From positions 1-21,592 of the forward strand of contig NZ_BAABHJ010000029.1 of NCBI RefSeq assembly GCF_039542035.1: DNA of 21,592 nucleotides. Reading direction: 5' to 3'. Below, piece after piece: positions 1-6,193 of the stretch. The notes below the pieces were generated by a model, which saw nothing but the letters and a program-made list of their open reading frames with translations, was not told where the DNA came from and did no database searches. Position 1 is the stretch's first letter, and each line of letters begins with the position of its first letter. The position numbers and the translations under genes were made by a program. The stretch is from Actinoallomurus liliacearum. GTDB lineage: Bacteria; Actinomycetota; Actinomycetes; Streptosporangiales; Streptosporangiaceae.

Positions 1-373
1 ATCAACAAACGGGTCCATTTTCAGCCGCCGACCCTGGTCTCACATTGGAGCGCCGTTGACAAATGCGAGGGTGAACGCGCCCGACTGCGGCCAGGGGTGA
101 GGCTGGCGAGCTCCCGGCGCGTCTGGGCTGGGGCCGGCGAACGCGAGCGCCTGAGCCCCCGCGGGCGGCGCGGATGCTCCACGGGGCGGATCCGGCGGCC
201 TTCCGGCCCTGCCGAGCCGTACGTCGTCCTTTGGGTTCACCGCGAACCCGAGGACCGGATACACCCGCCAGGGGGCCTGAGAATCGCCCGGCACCAGCAG
301 GAAAGGGGACTCAGACAACACCAGCAACCAAGGTCACCTCTTGACCAGCCCGCTCCTTCAGGGATGACCTGCG

Positions 374-580
374 CTAGCGCGGAGCTTCAGCGTCCGTCGT
401 CTCCGTCGTCGTGGTGCGGTCGAGGACGCGGTAGACGGTGGCGCGTCCGATGGCGTTTCCAGCTCCCACTCCCGCCGCGTCGCCAGGCCGTTCTCCCGAT
501 CCACGTAGAAGGTCGGAAGAAACATGATCTGTAACCACACGACTACTGACCGGTTTCGACGAGTGACAGCTACGCAACAA
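374..580 (-). pseudogene. Remnant resembling a serine-recombinase C-terminal HTH
   Basis: The minus frame ending at the TAG at 376-374 contains GNAIGRATVYRVLDR (about 460-416). This resembles the recognition helix that closes Hin/Tn3-type serine recombinases (consensus like GISRATxYRxL). Nothing upstream in this frame resembles the catalytic Ser domain or its arginines, the frame has no ribosome binding site, and the adjacent minus frame (540-358) also reads partly protein-like, suggesting frameshifts. The likeliest reading is the tail of a decayed resolvase or transposon gene. The same helix pattern occurs in other HTH proteins, so family assignment is tentative. Confidence 0.3.
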
Positions 581-642
581 CCTTGAGGCGTTACACAGAG
601 CTACTTTTCATCTGGTCTCACCGACCCGAGCGGAGGGCCCAC

Positions 643-668
643 CAGGGGCGACCACTGGTTCGCCCCTG
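643..668. repeat. Perfect 9-bp hairpin upstream of the DUF1707 gene
   Basis: CAGGGGCGA (643-651) is exactly complementary to TCGCCCCTG (660-668) across an 8-base loop. There is no T-tract on either side, so a classical intrinsic terminator is unlikely. Its position about 140 bp before the DUF1707 start makes it either an operator or a terminator for something read from the left; the sequence does not decide between them. Confidence 0.45.
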
Positions 669-740
669 CTCGAACCGCTACGAGACCACCACACCTCATC
701 CTTTGCCCGGGCCGGCGCGGCCGTCCTCGTCCGGACCGAT

Positions 741-766
741 ACGGGGGCACGACCGCTCGCCCCCGT
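741..766. repeat. Perfect 8-bp hairpin just upstream of the DUF1707 start
   Basis: ACGGGGGC (741-748) pairs exactly with GCCCCCGT (759-766) around a 10-base loop. It ends 43 bp before the proposed GTG at 810, where an mRNA leader or operator would lie. It is the second G/C-rich hairpin within 125 bp, and no T-run follows it. Function is unknown. Confidence 0.45.
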
Positions 767-809
767 TCCGCGCCGGTACGGGCGGCCATGTCTGGTCTCT
801 ACCGGGCCG

Positions 810-1583
810 GTGCGGAATGATGCTGGCGTGGACGTACCCGACAAGCCCGTTGAGGTAGACCCGAGCCTGATGCGCGCCTCGGACGCCGACCGTGACCGGA
901 TCGCGGACCGGCGGCGCGAGGCCCTCGCCGAGGGCCGGCTCACGGCGGAGGAGCACGCCGAGCGGCTCGACGTCGTCTATCAGGCGAAGACGTACGCCGA
1001 GCTGGCACCGATCGTCGCCGATCTCCCGGGTGCCGGCGGCCCCATGCCCGCGGCTTCACAGGTGGTGCGCGACGACCTGCCGGCCCCGCAGGCGAGCTCG
1101 CCGAACCTGGTCGCCATCTTGGGCGGCGCCGAGCGCAAGGGCCGCTGGCTGGTCGAGCCGCACACCAACGTGGTCGCCGTGCTCGGCGGCGTCGAGCTCG
1201 ATCTCCGCCAGGCCGTGCTCGCCCAGCGCGAGGTCACCATCAACATCACGACCATCATGGGCGGCGTGTCCATCACCGTTCCACCCGGCGTGCGCGTGGT
1301 GAACTCCGTGACCTCCGTCATGGGCGGCTGCTCACTGCCGTCCGACGACACGGTGGGCCCGGACGCCCCGGTGATCCGGCTCACGGGCATGGCGTTGCTC
1401 GGCGGGATCGACGTCAAACGGCTGAACGTCGACCAGAGCGCTGAGCCTGCGGCGGTCGACGGCGGTGACTTCCACGCGCGGCAGCGGAGCCTGCACCGTG
1501 AGTTCCGGGAGAAGCAGCGCGCGGTGCACCGGGAGTTCCGTGAGCAGCAACGGGAGCTGCGCCGGCACCGGCGAGCCCGCTGA
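810..1583 (+). CDS. DUF1707 and LiaF-C-terminal-like soluble protein
   Basis: The 257-residue product has two recognisable parts. Residues 21-73 (MRASDADRDRIADRRREAL... to VADLP) are a DUF1707 domain, a short helical module common in actinobacteria and often N-terminal in putative envelope-stress proteins. Residues 98-205 are glycine- and valine-rich beta repeats (LGGAERKG, LGGVELDL, IMGGVSITVP, VMGGCSLPS, LLGGIDVKR) typical of the C-terminal domain of LiaF/VraT cell-wall-antibiotic response proteins. Residues 222-257 are a basic helical tail with two HREFREKQR-like repeats. No membrane segment is present, unlike LiaF itself, so a cytosolic role is likely. Starts at GTG 810, GTG 828 or ATG 870 are possible; none has a strong ribosome binding site, and DUF1707 proteins usually begin near the RASDADR motif. 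It is convergent with the division cluster. A regulatory or scaffold role in envelope stress is inference. Confidence 0.85.
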   Translation: MRNDAGVDVPDKPVEVDPSLMRASDADRDRIADRRREALAEGRLTAEEHAERLDVVYQAKTYAELAPIVADLPGAGGPMPAASQVVRDDLPAPQASSPNLVAILGGAERKGRWLVEPHTNVVAVLGGVELDLRQAVLAQREVTINITTIMGGVSITVPPGVRVVNSVTSVMGGCSLPSDDTVGPDAPVIRLTGMALLGGIDVKRLNVDQSAEPAAVDGGDFHARQRSLHREFREKQRAVHREFREQQRELRRHRRAR

Positions 1584-1641
1584 CGCGGCCGTCCTGGGAC
1601 CTACACCGCATCGGCCGAGCGAGTCGGCCTCCGCGACCTGA

Positions 1642-2073
1642 TCACCGGCGTCCACTGCGTTCTAGTAGCAGCATCCACCAGTGATCACCGCGGACGAGGC
1701 CGCCCTGAGTCACCTTGCCGTCGGCGTTGACGGCCGATGACCGGTTCGCCCCGTCCGGCACGTCGATGCCGACGTCGAGGTGACTGATTCGTCCGCCCGA
1801 TGGGTCGCGGCTCAAGGCAGGCGGCGCTCACGGCCCGTCTCGGTCCGCCCTCGGGGGCACAAAGGCGAACGTCGTGAAGCCCCGCCCAGGGGTCTGGATC
1901 GGCCATCCCCTCGTCGCCCTTGGCGACGATCTCCCCCAGCACCTCGCCGAGGACCGTCGGTGCCCTCGGCCTGCAGGGTGAAGGTGACGGTCCTCCTTCG
2001 TCGCACGGCCCGTCGTGGCCGCTCGTGTCCCTGGGATGGAGCCGGCGCCACATTCTCGACACTCGAGGCTCAT
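1642..2073 (-). pseudogene. Frameshifted, stop-interrupted relic of unknown family
   Basis: An ATG at 2073 with GGAG seven bases upstream opens a minus frame, but the protein-like, GC3-rich signal then moves between all three frames. It reads TVTFTLQAEGT in one, VLGEVLGEIVAKGDEGMADP in the next, and GRGFTTFAFVPPRADRDGP in the third, where a TGA at 1830-1828 interrupts. After that stop the same frame stays open and GC3-rich to a TGA at 1644-1642 and includes ISHLDVGIDVPDG and LVRGDHWWMLLLERSGRR. This pattern suggests a gene of roughly 140 codons broken by at least two frameshifts and one nonsense change. I do not recognise the family. Assembly error is an alternative. Confidence 0.35.
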
Positions 2074-2132
2074 GACTTCTCCACGTCCGGCACCGGCGAG
2101 ATCGCCGCGCCTGCCGACAGGAGTCTCACAGG

Positions 2133-2202
2133 GCTCGGCGAAGCCTCGAACGGTCGGCGATTCGTCCCTACACGAGACCCGATTCCGGCGGCTTCGCCGA
2201 GC
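2133..2202. repeat. 13-bp perfect inverted repeat with 44-bp spacer
   Basis: GCTCGGCGAAGCC (2133-2145) is matched exactly by its reverse complement GGCTTCGCCGAGC (2190-2202). The arms lie in non-coding sequence. They could form the stem of a structured RNA, be a bipartite operator, or be a remnant of an element's ends. No direct repeats flanking them were evident. Confidence 0.4.
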
Positions 2203-2324
2203 GTTTGGTTCGCGCGCCGGGAGAACGCTCCGAGTTCAGCGGAGCCGTCTCTGCGCGTTTCCGGGAGGTGGGGCGGTAATGCCGCTAGAGGCACTCTGGG
2301 GGTCATGCAGCCGGGCGGAGATCC

Positions 2325-2375
2325 ATCGGACGCGACCTGGGCCCGGCCGCCGGCCGGGCCCAGGTCGCGTCCGAT
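2325..2375 (-). terminator. 24-bp perfect hairpin, probable terminator of the dcw cluster
   Basis: Bases 2325-2348 pair without a mismatch with 2352-2375 around a 3-base loop. The hairpin begins 20 bases after the TGA of the 581-residue protein gene on the minus strand. There is no U-tract after it, which is common for actinobacterial I-shaped terminators. Being symmetrical, it could also stop transcription arriving from the convergent DUF1707 gene. The assignment rests on position and stem strength. Confidence 0.75.
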
Positions 2376-2394
2376 AGCCGCGCGCGTGCGCGTG

Positions 2395-4140
2395 TCAGTC
2401 GTCGTCTGGCTGGCAGACCAGGCAGGGGGTGCAGCCGCGCTCCCGGGCCGCCTCCCGCGACAGGCTCTCCAGGTCGTCGGCGTCGTCGGCGATGTCCTCG
2501 ATCAGCGCGCAGTCCGACCGGTGGTACCGCTTGGTGCCGCTCAGGATGCGCACGGTCGGGCTGCTTGAGGCTCCGGCGTCGTCGGAGTCCTCCGAGTCCT
2601 CCGAGTCGTCCGCAGGCGCGGCCTTCGTCGTCTCGTCGCTCGTCGCGGTCTTCTCGGCCTTGTCCCGCTTGTCAGCCTCGTCGGCTTCGTCGGCCTCGTC
2701 GACCTCGTCGGTCTGCGCGGTGTCGGCGTCGGCGGCGGGCTCCGGCAACTGCTCGGCGGCGTCGTCATCGGGCTCGGCGTCCGCGTCGTCGGCGGCCTCC
2801 GGCGGAGCGGGGGCGGCTGCGGCCTCTTCGCTCGCGGGCTCCTCAGCCGCGGGCTCATCCGCGGCGGGCTCATCCGCGGCGGGCTCCTCGTCCTGCTCGC
2901 CGTGCTCATCGGACGGCTCGGGCTCGGGCTCCTCGGCCGCAGGCTCGGGCGCCGCGGCGTCGTCCGTCTCGGTGTCCGGGTGAGCGGAGTCCTGGGGGTC
3001 CGTGGCCTCGGCCGCGATGGCCTCCGGCTCGCCGGCCTCCGGCTCTGTGACCTCGTCCGCTGCGGTCTCGGGCTCTGCGGTGTTCCGGTCGGCGGGCTCG
3101 GGCTGGGCCGTTTCCCGCGTCGTCGCCGCCTCTGCGGGCTCGACGGTCTCGTCCTGGGGCTCAGCGGGCTCGGGCTCGTCAGCGGAGCGGGCCGTCGTGG
3201 GCTCGTCGTCGCGGTGCTCGGTGTCCGAAGCGCCGGTGTCGGTCTTCGCGGCTGCCGCGGCGCCGTCGGCCGTCTCGTCGGCGTCCGTACGGTCCAGGGG
3301 TTCGAAGAGGGACCGGCCGTGTCGCCTCGAGCGCTCGGCGAGTGACTCCTCGGGGGCGTCGGCGGTCGTGTGCTCGGCGTCGGCCGGCTCGACCGTGGTG
3401 GACTCCGCGTCGCGGACGTCCGTCTCAGGCTGCTCTGTCGCCTCGGTGCCGCCGGTGGTGGCCGGGCCGCCCGTGAGGGCGTCGCTCTCCCTGGACGGCC
3501 GCTCGGCGGCGGGGAGGGCTGGGGTGACCGGAATGTCGGTCCGAGTGACCTCAATGGGCTCCAGAGCCGCGCTCTGCGGCCTGGTGTCGGCGACCGTGCC
3601 GGTGTCGGCCGACCGCTCCTCGATGGTCTCGGTGAGGGCGGCACGCGCGGCGAGCGCCGTGTCGGGCAGGCAGGCGGTGCAGGGCGTAAAGCCCTCCTCC
3701 CGCGCCTCGACGAAGGTGAGCTCCTCCTTGTCGCGGCCCGCGAGCTGACGGCAGGTCTCCAGGTGGTAGCGCTTACGGCCCGGGACCACGTAGACGGTGG
3801 TCTCGGCGGGCACATCGGTCGCGGAGGCCGACGTCGCCGGAACGATCGCCGCGTCATCTCCCGCTCCGACCCGTGCCTTGGCCTTGACCGGCCTGGCGGT
3901 CGCCCGGCCGACGGACGCCTTGGCGTTCGCCGGGGCCGCGGTGGTGCCGAAGAGTTCCTTGCGCCGGAGGAACACCCCGACGGCGAGGAAGAGGGCGGAA
4001 ACGATGCTGACGCCGATCGACACGTAGATCAGCTTCAGCCCGTCAAGACCGAGAATCTCATGCCCGGTGTTGCCCGTGACGATGCCCGTAACAAGAAGAG
4101 CGATCGCCAGGACGACGAGCACGCCACTCAGGATGATCAC
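2395..4140 (-). CDS. Membrane protein with two Ada-like HxxxC/CxxC modules
   Basis: I do not recognise a named family for this 581-residue product. Residues 2-22 and 36-58 are hydrophobic helices followed by RRKE and a basic stretch, so a hairpin with a cytoplasmic C-terminus is likely. Residues 116-160 form a module with His126-x3-Cys130 and Cys154-x2-Cys157 in the context RYHLETC...EGFTPCTACLPD. Residues 530-578 repeat it with His540, Cys544, Cys573 and Cys576 (RYHRSDC...RGCTPCLVCQPD). The layout resembles the Ada N-terminal zinc site and the YHxxxC variant attached to some secreted nucleases. Between them lie about 365 residues dominated by Glu, Asp, Ala, Pro and Thr, expected to be disordered. 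The start is GTG with GAGGGAG upstream. It is the last gene of the cluster, 135 bp after divIVA, with a hairpin in the gap. Metal binding and a link to division are inference. Confidence 0.85.
   Translation of the reverse strand: MIILSGVLVVLAIALLVTGIVTGNTGHEILGLDGLKLIYVSIGVSIVSALFLAVGVFLRRKELFGTTAAPANAKASVGRATARPVKAKARVGAGDDAAIVPATSASATDVPAETTVYVVPGRKRYHLETCRQLAGRDKEELTFVEAREEGFTPCTACLPDTALAARAALTETIEERSADTGTVADTRPQSAALEPIEVTRTDIPVTPALPAAERPSRESDALTGGPATTGGTEATEQPETDVRDAESTTVEPADAEHTTADAPEESLAERSRRHGRSLFEPLDRTDADETADGAAAAAKTDTGASDTEHRDDEPTTARSADEPEPAEPQDETVEPAEAATTRETAQPEPADRNTAEPETAADEVTEPEAGEPEAIAAEATDPQDSAHPDTETDDAAAPEPAAEEPEPEPSDEHGEQDEEPAADEPAADEPAAEEPASEEAAAAPAPPEAADDADAEPDDDAAEQLPEPAADADTAQTDEVDEADEADEADKRDKAEKTATSDETTKAAPADDSEDSEDSDDAGASSSPTVRILSGTKRYHRSDCALIEDIADDADDLESLSREAARERGCTPCLVCQPDDD
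2675..2710 (-). repeat. Four 9-bp tandem units in the acidic linker
   Basis: Units GCCTCGTCG, GCTTCGTCG, GCCTCGTCG and ACCTCGTCG follow one another and encode the acidic DEVDEADEADEAD run on the minus strand. The period is a multiple of three, so unit gain or loss keeps the frame. This fits slippage-driven growth of the linker. Confidence 0.8.
2834..2890 (-). repeat. 15-bp tandem units encoding DEPAA repeats
   Basis: The 15-bp unit GCGGGCTCATCCGCG occurs twice without a mismatch (2849-2863, 2864-2878), with degenerate copies on both sides. It encodes the EPAADEPAADEPAAEEPASEE-type stretch of the linker. Perfect identity between copies suggests recent duplication. Confidence 0.8.
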
Positions 4141-4233
4141 ACAGGTCTCCCTCTACCAACCGTCGTACCGGAGGTGCGCAGCAACGCTAGCGCAACTTCG
4201 GTCGGTTCGGCCGCCTCCAACCCGCTACCACTT

Positions 4234-4263
4234 GGTTTCGGACATGACCGTCGGTCCGGAACC
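4234..4263 (-). terminator. Hairpin between divIVA and the 581-residue protein gene
   Basis: GGTTTCGGAC (4234-4243) pairs with GTCCGGAACC (4254-4263) around a 10-base loop, with one T-G mismatch. It begins 13 bases after the divIVA stop on the minus strand and has no U-tract. It may end or attenuate the divIVA transcript, in which case the downstream gene would need its own promoter in the remaining 90 bp; I found no clear -35/-10 pair there. Confidence 0.45.
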
Positions 4264-4275
4264 GCGTGGCCGTGC

Positions 4276-5220
4276 TCAGCGCCGGTCGTGCGGGTTGTCG
4301 GCGGTGTGGAAGCTCCCGGTGGCGCCGTGCTGAGCGTGCTGCGGCTCGGCCTGCGGCTGCTGCGGGAAGGGGTTCGCTCCGGTGTTGCCCGGGCCGATGC
4401 CCGGCTGGCCGTTGCGCGGCCCCTCGACGTGCGGCGGCGGCGGCGGGGCGACGGCGGGCTGAGCCGGCTGGGGACCCGTGTTGCCCGGTCCGCCGAACGG
4501 CCCGGCGTGGCTGCCGGCCTCCAGCTCGCGCAGCTGACCCTCGAGGTAGGCCTTGAGACGGCTGCGGTACTCGCGCTCGAAGAGGTTCAGGTCCTCGACC
4601 ATGCGCTCGAGCTCCTCGCGCTGCTGGACGAGGGAGCCCATGGCCTGGCGGTGCCGCTCCTGCGCGTCCCGCTCGAGTGACTCGGCGCGGGCGCGGGCCT
4701 CGCTGACGATCTGCTCGGACTGCCGACGGGCCTTGCCGAGGATGTCCTCGGCCTCACGCCGGGCACGCCCCAGCGTCTCGTCGGCCTCGCGGCGGGCGTC
4801 GGCGATCGCCTGGTCGGCGGTCTGCTGGGCCAGGGCGAGCACGCGGGCGGCCGTGTCCATGTTGTCCTCGCCGGGCGTGGCCATCGGCGGAGGTGGAGGC
4901 GGCGGCGCCTGCGGGGCGGGAGGCAGGCCGAGACCGCCCATCATCGGCTCGTGCTCGGGCTTCGGCTCCGGCGGCTTGGGCGGTTCGGGCAGATGCGTGA
5001 TCTCCGGCTTGGGTTCGACGATCGGAGCGGCCATCGCCGGCACCTTGCCACGAAGGCACTCGGCCAGCTTGGCGCGCAGCTCCTCGTTCTCCTGGATGAG
5101 CCGGTCGAGCTCGGCCTCGACCTCATCGAGGAACGCGTCGACCTCCTCTTCGTCGTAGCCCGGCCGGAGCCGGGTTGTACTGAACTGCTTGTTCCGCACA
5201 TCCGCGGGTGTCAGCGGCAT
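4276..5220 (-). CDS. divIVA: DivIVA/Wag31 polar growth and septum-site protein
   Basis: This cytoplasmic coiled-coil protein marks negatively curved membrane at poles and septa and directs tip growth in actinobacteria. Residues 1-40 carry the conserved N-terminal domain (LTPADVRNKQF, TRLRPGYDEEEVDAFLDEV). The first coiled coil continues to about residue 60, a Pro/Glu-rich linker spans about 66-115 (including a run of seven prolines), and a second, longer coiled coil rich in Ala, Arg and Glu spans about 119-236. The C-terminal 75 residues are Pro/Gly/Gln-rich and low in complexity. The length of 314 is in the normal actinobacterial range. The ATG at 5220 has AAGGAG five bases upstream. It follows yggT by 50 bp. 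Confidence 0.96.
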   Translation of the reverse strand: MPLTPADVRNKQFSTTRLRPGYDEEEVDAFLDEVEAELDRLIQENEELRAKLAECLRGKVPAMAAPIVEPKPEITHLPEPPKPPEPKPEHEPMMGGLGLPPAPQAPPPPPPPMATPGEDNMDTAARVLALAQQTADQAIADARREADETLGRARREAEDILGKARRQSEQIVSEARARAESLERDAQERHRQAMGSLVQQREELERMVEDLNLFEREYRSRLKAYLEGQLRELEAGSHAGPFGGPGNTGPQPAQPAVAPPPPPHVEGPRNGQPGIGPGNTGANPFPQQPQAEPQHAQHGATGSFHTADNPHDRR

Positions 5221-5270
5221 CTGGTCTCCTTGGCGCGCTTGGAGTCTGTCCCCGAACGGACGGTACCCGA

Positions 5271-5558
5271 TCAGAGCGGCTGGACAATGATGATCAAGAA
5301 CCAGACCACGAAGAAGAGAACCGTGAAGCTCAGGTCGAGTGCAACGTTACCCAGCCGGACGGACGGGATGAAACGGCGTAGGAGCTTGAGAGGTGGGTCG
5401 GTGACGGTGTATGTGGCCTCCGCCAGCACCAGCACCACCCCTCGGGGCCGCCATGACCGGGCGAACGCCTGAAGCGTCTCGAAGACCATCCTGCCGATGA
5501 GGAAGAGCAGGAAGAGGTACAGCGGGATGCTCAGGTAATTTCCAAGATTCACGAACAC
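5271..5558 (-). CDS. yggT: YggT family membrane protein (YlmG/SepG-like)
   Basis: This is a small integral membrane protein of 95 residues with two hydrophobic segments (about 11-29 and 71-93). Between them is the family signature TDPPLKLLRRFIP (about 53-65). Its position between sepF and divIVA is the conserved actinobacterial arrangement, and in Streptomyces the equivalent YlmG/SepG protein affects Z-ring positioning and nucleoid organisation. The start is GTG at 5558; a second in-frame GTG at 5552 is better spaced from the weak GAGAG upstream, so the N-terminus could be two residues shorter. It lies 15 bp after the sepF stop, so it is almost certainly co-transcribed. Confidence 0.93.
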   Translation of the reverse strand: MFVNLGNYLSIPLYLFLLFLIGRMVFETLQAFARSWRPRGVVLVLAEATYTVTDPPLKLLRRFIPSVRLGNVALDLSFTVLFFVVWFLIIIVQPL

Positions 5559-5573
5559 TCTCGCTTGTGGCTG

Positions 5574-6092
5574 TCAGCTCTGATTGAAGAACCCTCGTTC
5601 TGCCATACGGGCCTTGTCCTCGGCGGTCACCTCGACGTTGGCTGGGGACAACAGGAACACCTTGTTCGTAACACGCTCGATGCTTCCGTGCAGGCCGAAT
5701 ATGAGACCAGCCGCGAAGTCGACGAGACGCTTCGCGTCGCTGTCGACCATCTCGGTGAGGTTCATGATCACCGGGGTCCCCTCCCGGAAGTGCTCTCCGA
5801 TCGTGCGGGCCTCGTTGTAGGTCCTGGGGTGAAGCGTAGTGATACGAGCGAGGTCGGACACCGCTGACTCCCCAACTGGGGGGCGCCGCTCCGGCCCGAA
5901 CGGCTTCTGCTCCTCCTCGGCGGGCGCCTGGACTCCGGTAGGCTGCCCGGCGGATTCGTCGGAACCGCGCTCGAGCCGACGCCGCTCGACGGCCTCGTCG
6001 TCGTAGACGTCGTAATCATCGTAATCGTCGTCGTAGCGGTCGTCCTCCACGAGGCCGAGGTAGACCGCCATCTTGCGCATCGCGCTGGCCAT
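5574..6092 (-). CDS. sepF: SepF, membrane anchor for the Z-ring
   Basis: SepF binds the FtsZ C-terminal tail and tethers it to the membrane, and is essential where FtsA is absent, as in actinobacteria. The 172-residue protein starts with the amphipathic membrane-binding helix MASAMRKMAVYLGL, followed by an acidic Asp/Tyr-rich run (about 16-34) and a charged linker to about 80. The globular core follows (ITTLHPRTYNEARTIGEHFREG, PVIMNLTEM, RLVDFAAGLIFGLHGSIERV, KVFLLSP). The ATG at 6092 has GGAGGGGG just upstream and matches the usual SepF N-terminus; the frame stays open further upstream, but only as a shadow of yggS. A 101-bp gap separates it from yggS and includes an A/T-rich patch (CTTAAACGTAACGAT) that could hold a weak promoter. 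Confidence 0.96.
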   Translation of the reverse strand: MASAMRKMAVYLGLVEDDRYDDDYDDYDVYDDEAVERRRLERGSDESAGQPTGVQAPAEEEQKPFGPERRPPVGESAVSDLARITTLHPRTYNEARTIGEHFREGTPVIMNLTEMVDSDAKRLVDFAAGLIFGLHGSIERVTNKVFLLSPANVEVTAEDKARMAERGFFNQS

Positions 6093-6193
6093 ACGCCCCC
6101 TCCGTCGTCCGCCGACAGGAGAATCCCTGCGGGAAGCTTCCGCTCGCCGATCGTTACGTTTAAGCGCGGACGCCAAGGTCCACGGTGGGGACA

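Larger units (their letters stand above)
1..809. other. Left flank without a convincing intact gene
   Basis: No open frame here has a believable start, ribosome binding site and actinobacterial codon pattern over its full length. A 95-codon minus frame (327 to 40) begins with TTG directly after an in-frame TGA and has no Shine-Dalgarno, although part of it (FLLVPGDSQAPWRVYPVLGF) reads like protein and may be a relic. A minus-strand ATG at 18-16 (MDPFVD, then the window edge) could start a gene lying outside. The stretch also contains a helix-turn-helix remnant and two perfect hairpins, listed separately. Confidence 0.5.
1584..2394. other. Convergent intergenic region with relic and hairpins
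   Basis: This 811-bp gap lies between the 3' ends of the DUF1707 gene and the 581-residue protein gene. It holds a decayed minus-strand reading frame, a 13-bp inverted repeat, a small hairpin at 2227-2245 (GCTCCG/CGGAGC, 7-base loop) and a very strong 24-bp hairpin. Codon use in the remaining short frames is poor: the minus frame 2306-2070 uses TTA, CTA and three AGA codons, unlike its neighbours. I see no intact gene. Confidence 0.6.

Noticed and set aside
16..18. Minus-strand ATG at the left edge (MDPFVD)
   Set aside because: Only six codons lie in the window and no clear Shine-Dalgarno precedes it, so a gene cannot be supported.
40..327. 95-codon minus-strand frame
   Set aside because: TTG start immediately after an in-frame stop, no ribosome binding site and no recognised domain; kept only as a possible relic in the flank entry.
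2070..2306. 78-codon minus frame whose stop overlaps the ATG at 2073
   Set aside because: Uses TTA, CTA and several AGA codons and random-looking composition, unlike genuine genes here.
1..2394. Complete insertion sequence, integron, CRISPR array or tRNA-linked island
   Set aside because: No transposase frame, terminal repeats with target duplications, spaced repeats or tRNA cloverleaf were seen; only remnants and isolated hairpins.
3370..4680. 436-codon plus-strand frame antisense to the 581-residue protein gene and divIVA, with other long plus frames at 2429-2983 and 3002-3748
   Set aside because: They are by-products of GC-rich acidic codon repeats on the other strand; composition is Gly/Leu/Arg/Ser-skewed with no domain, and the minus frames have good starts and motifs.
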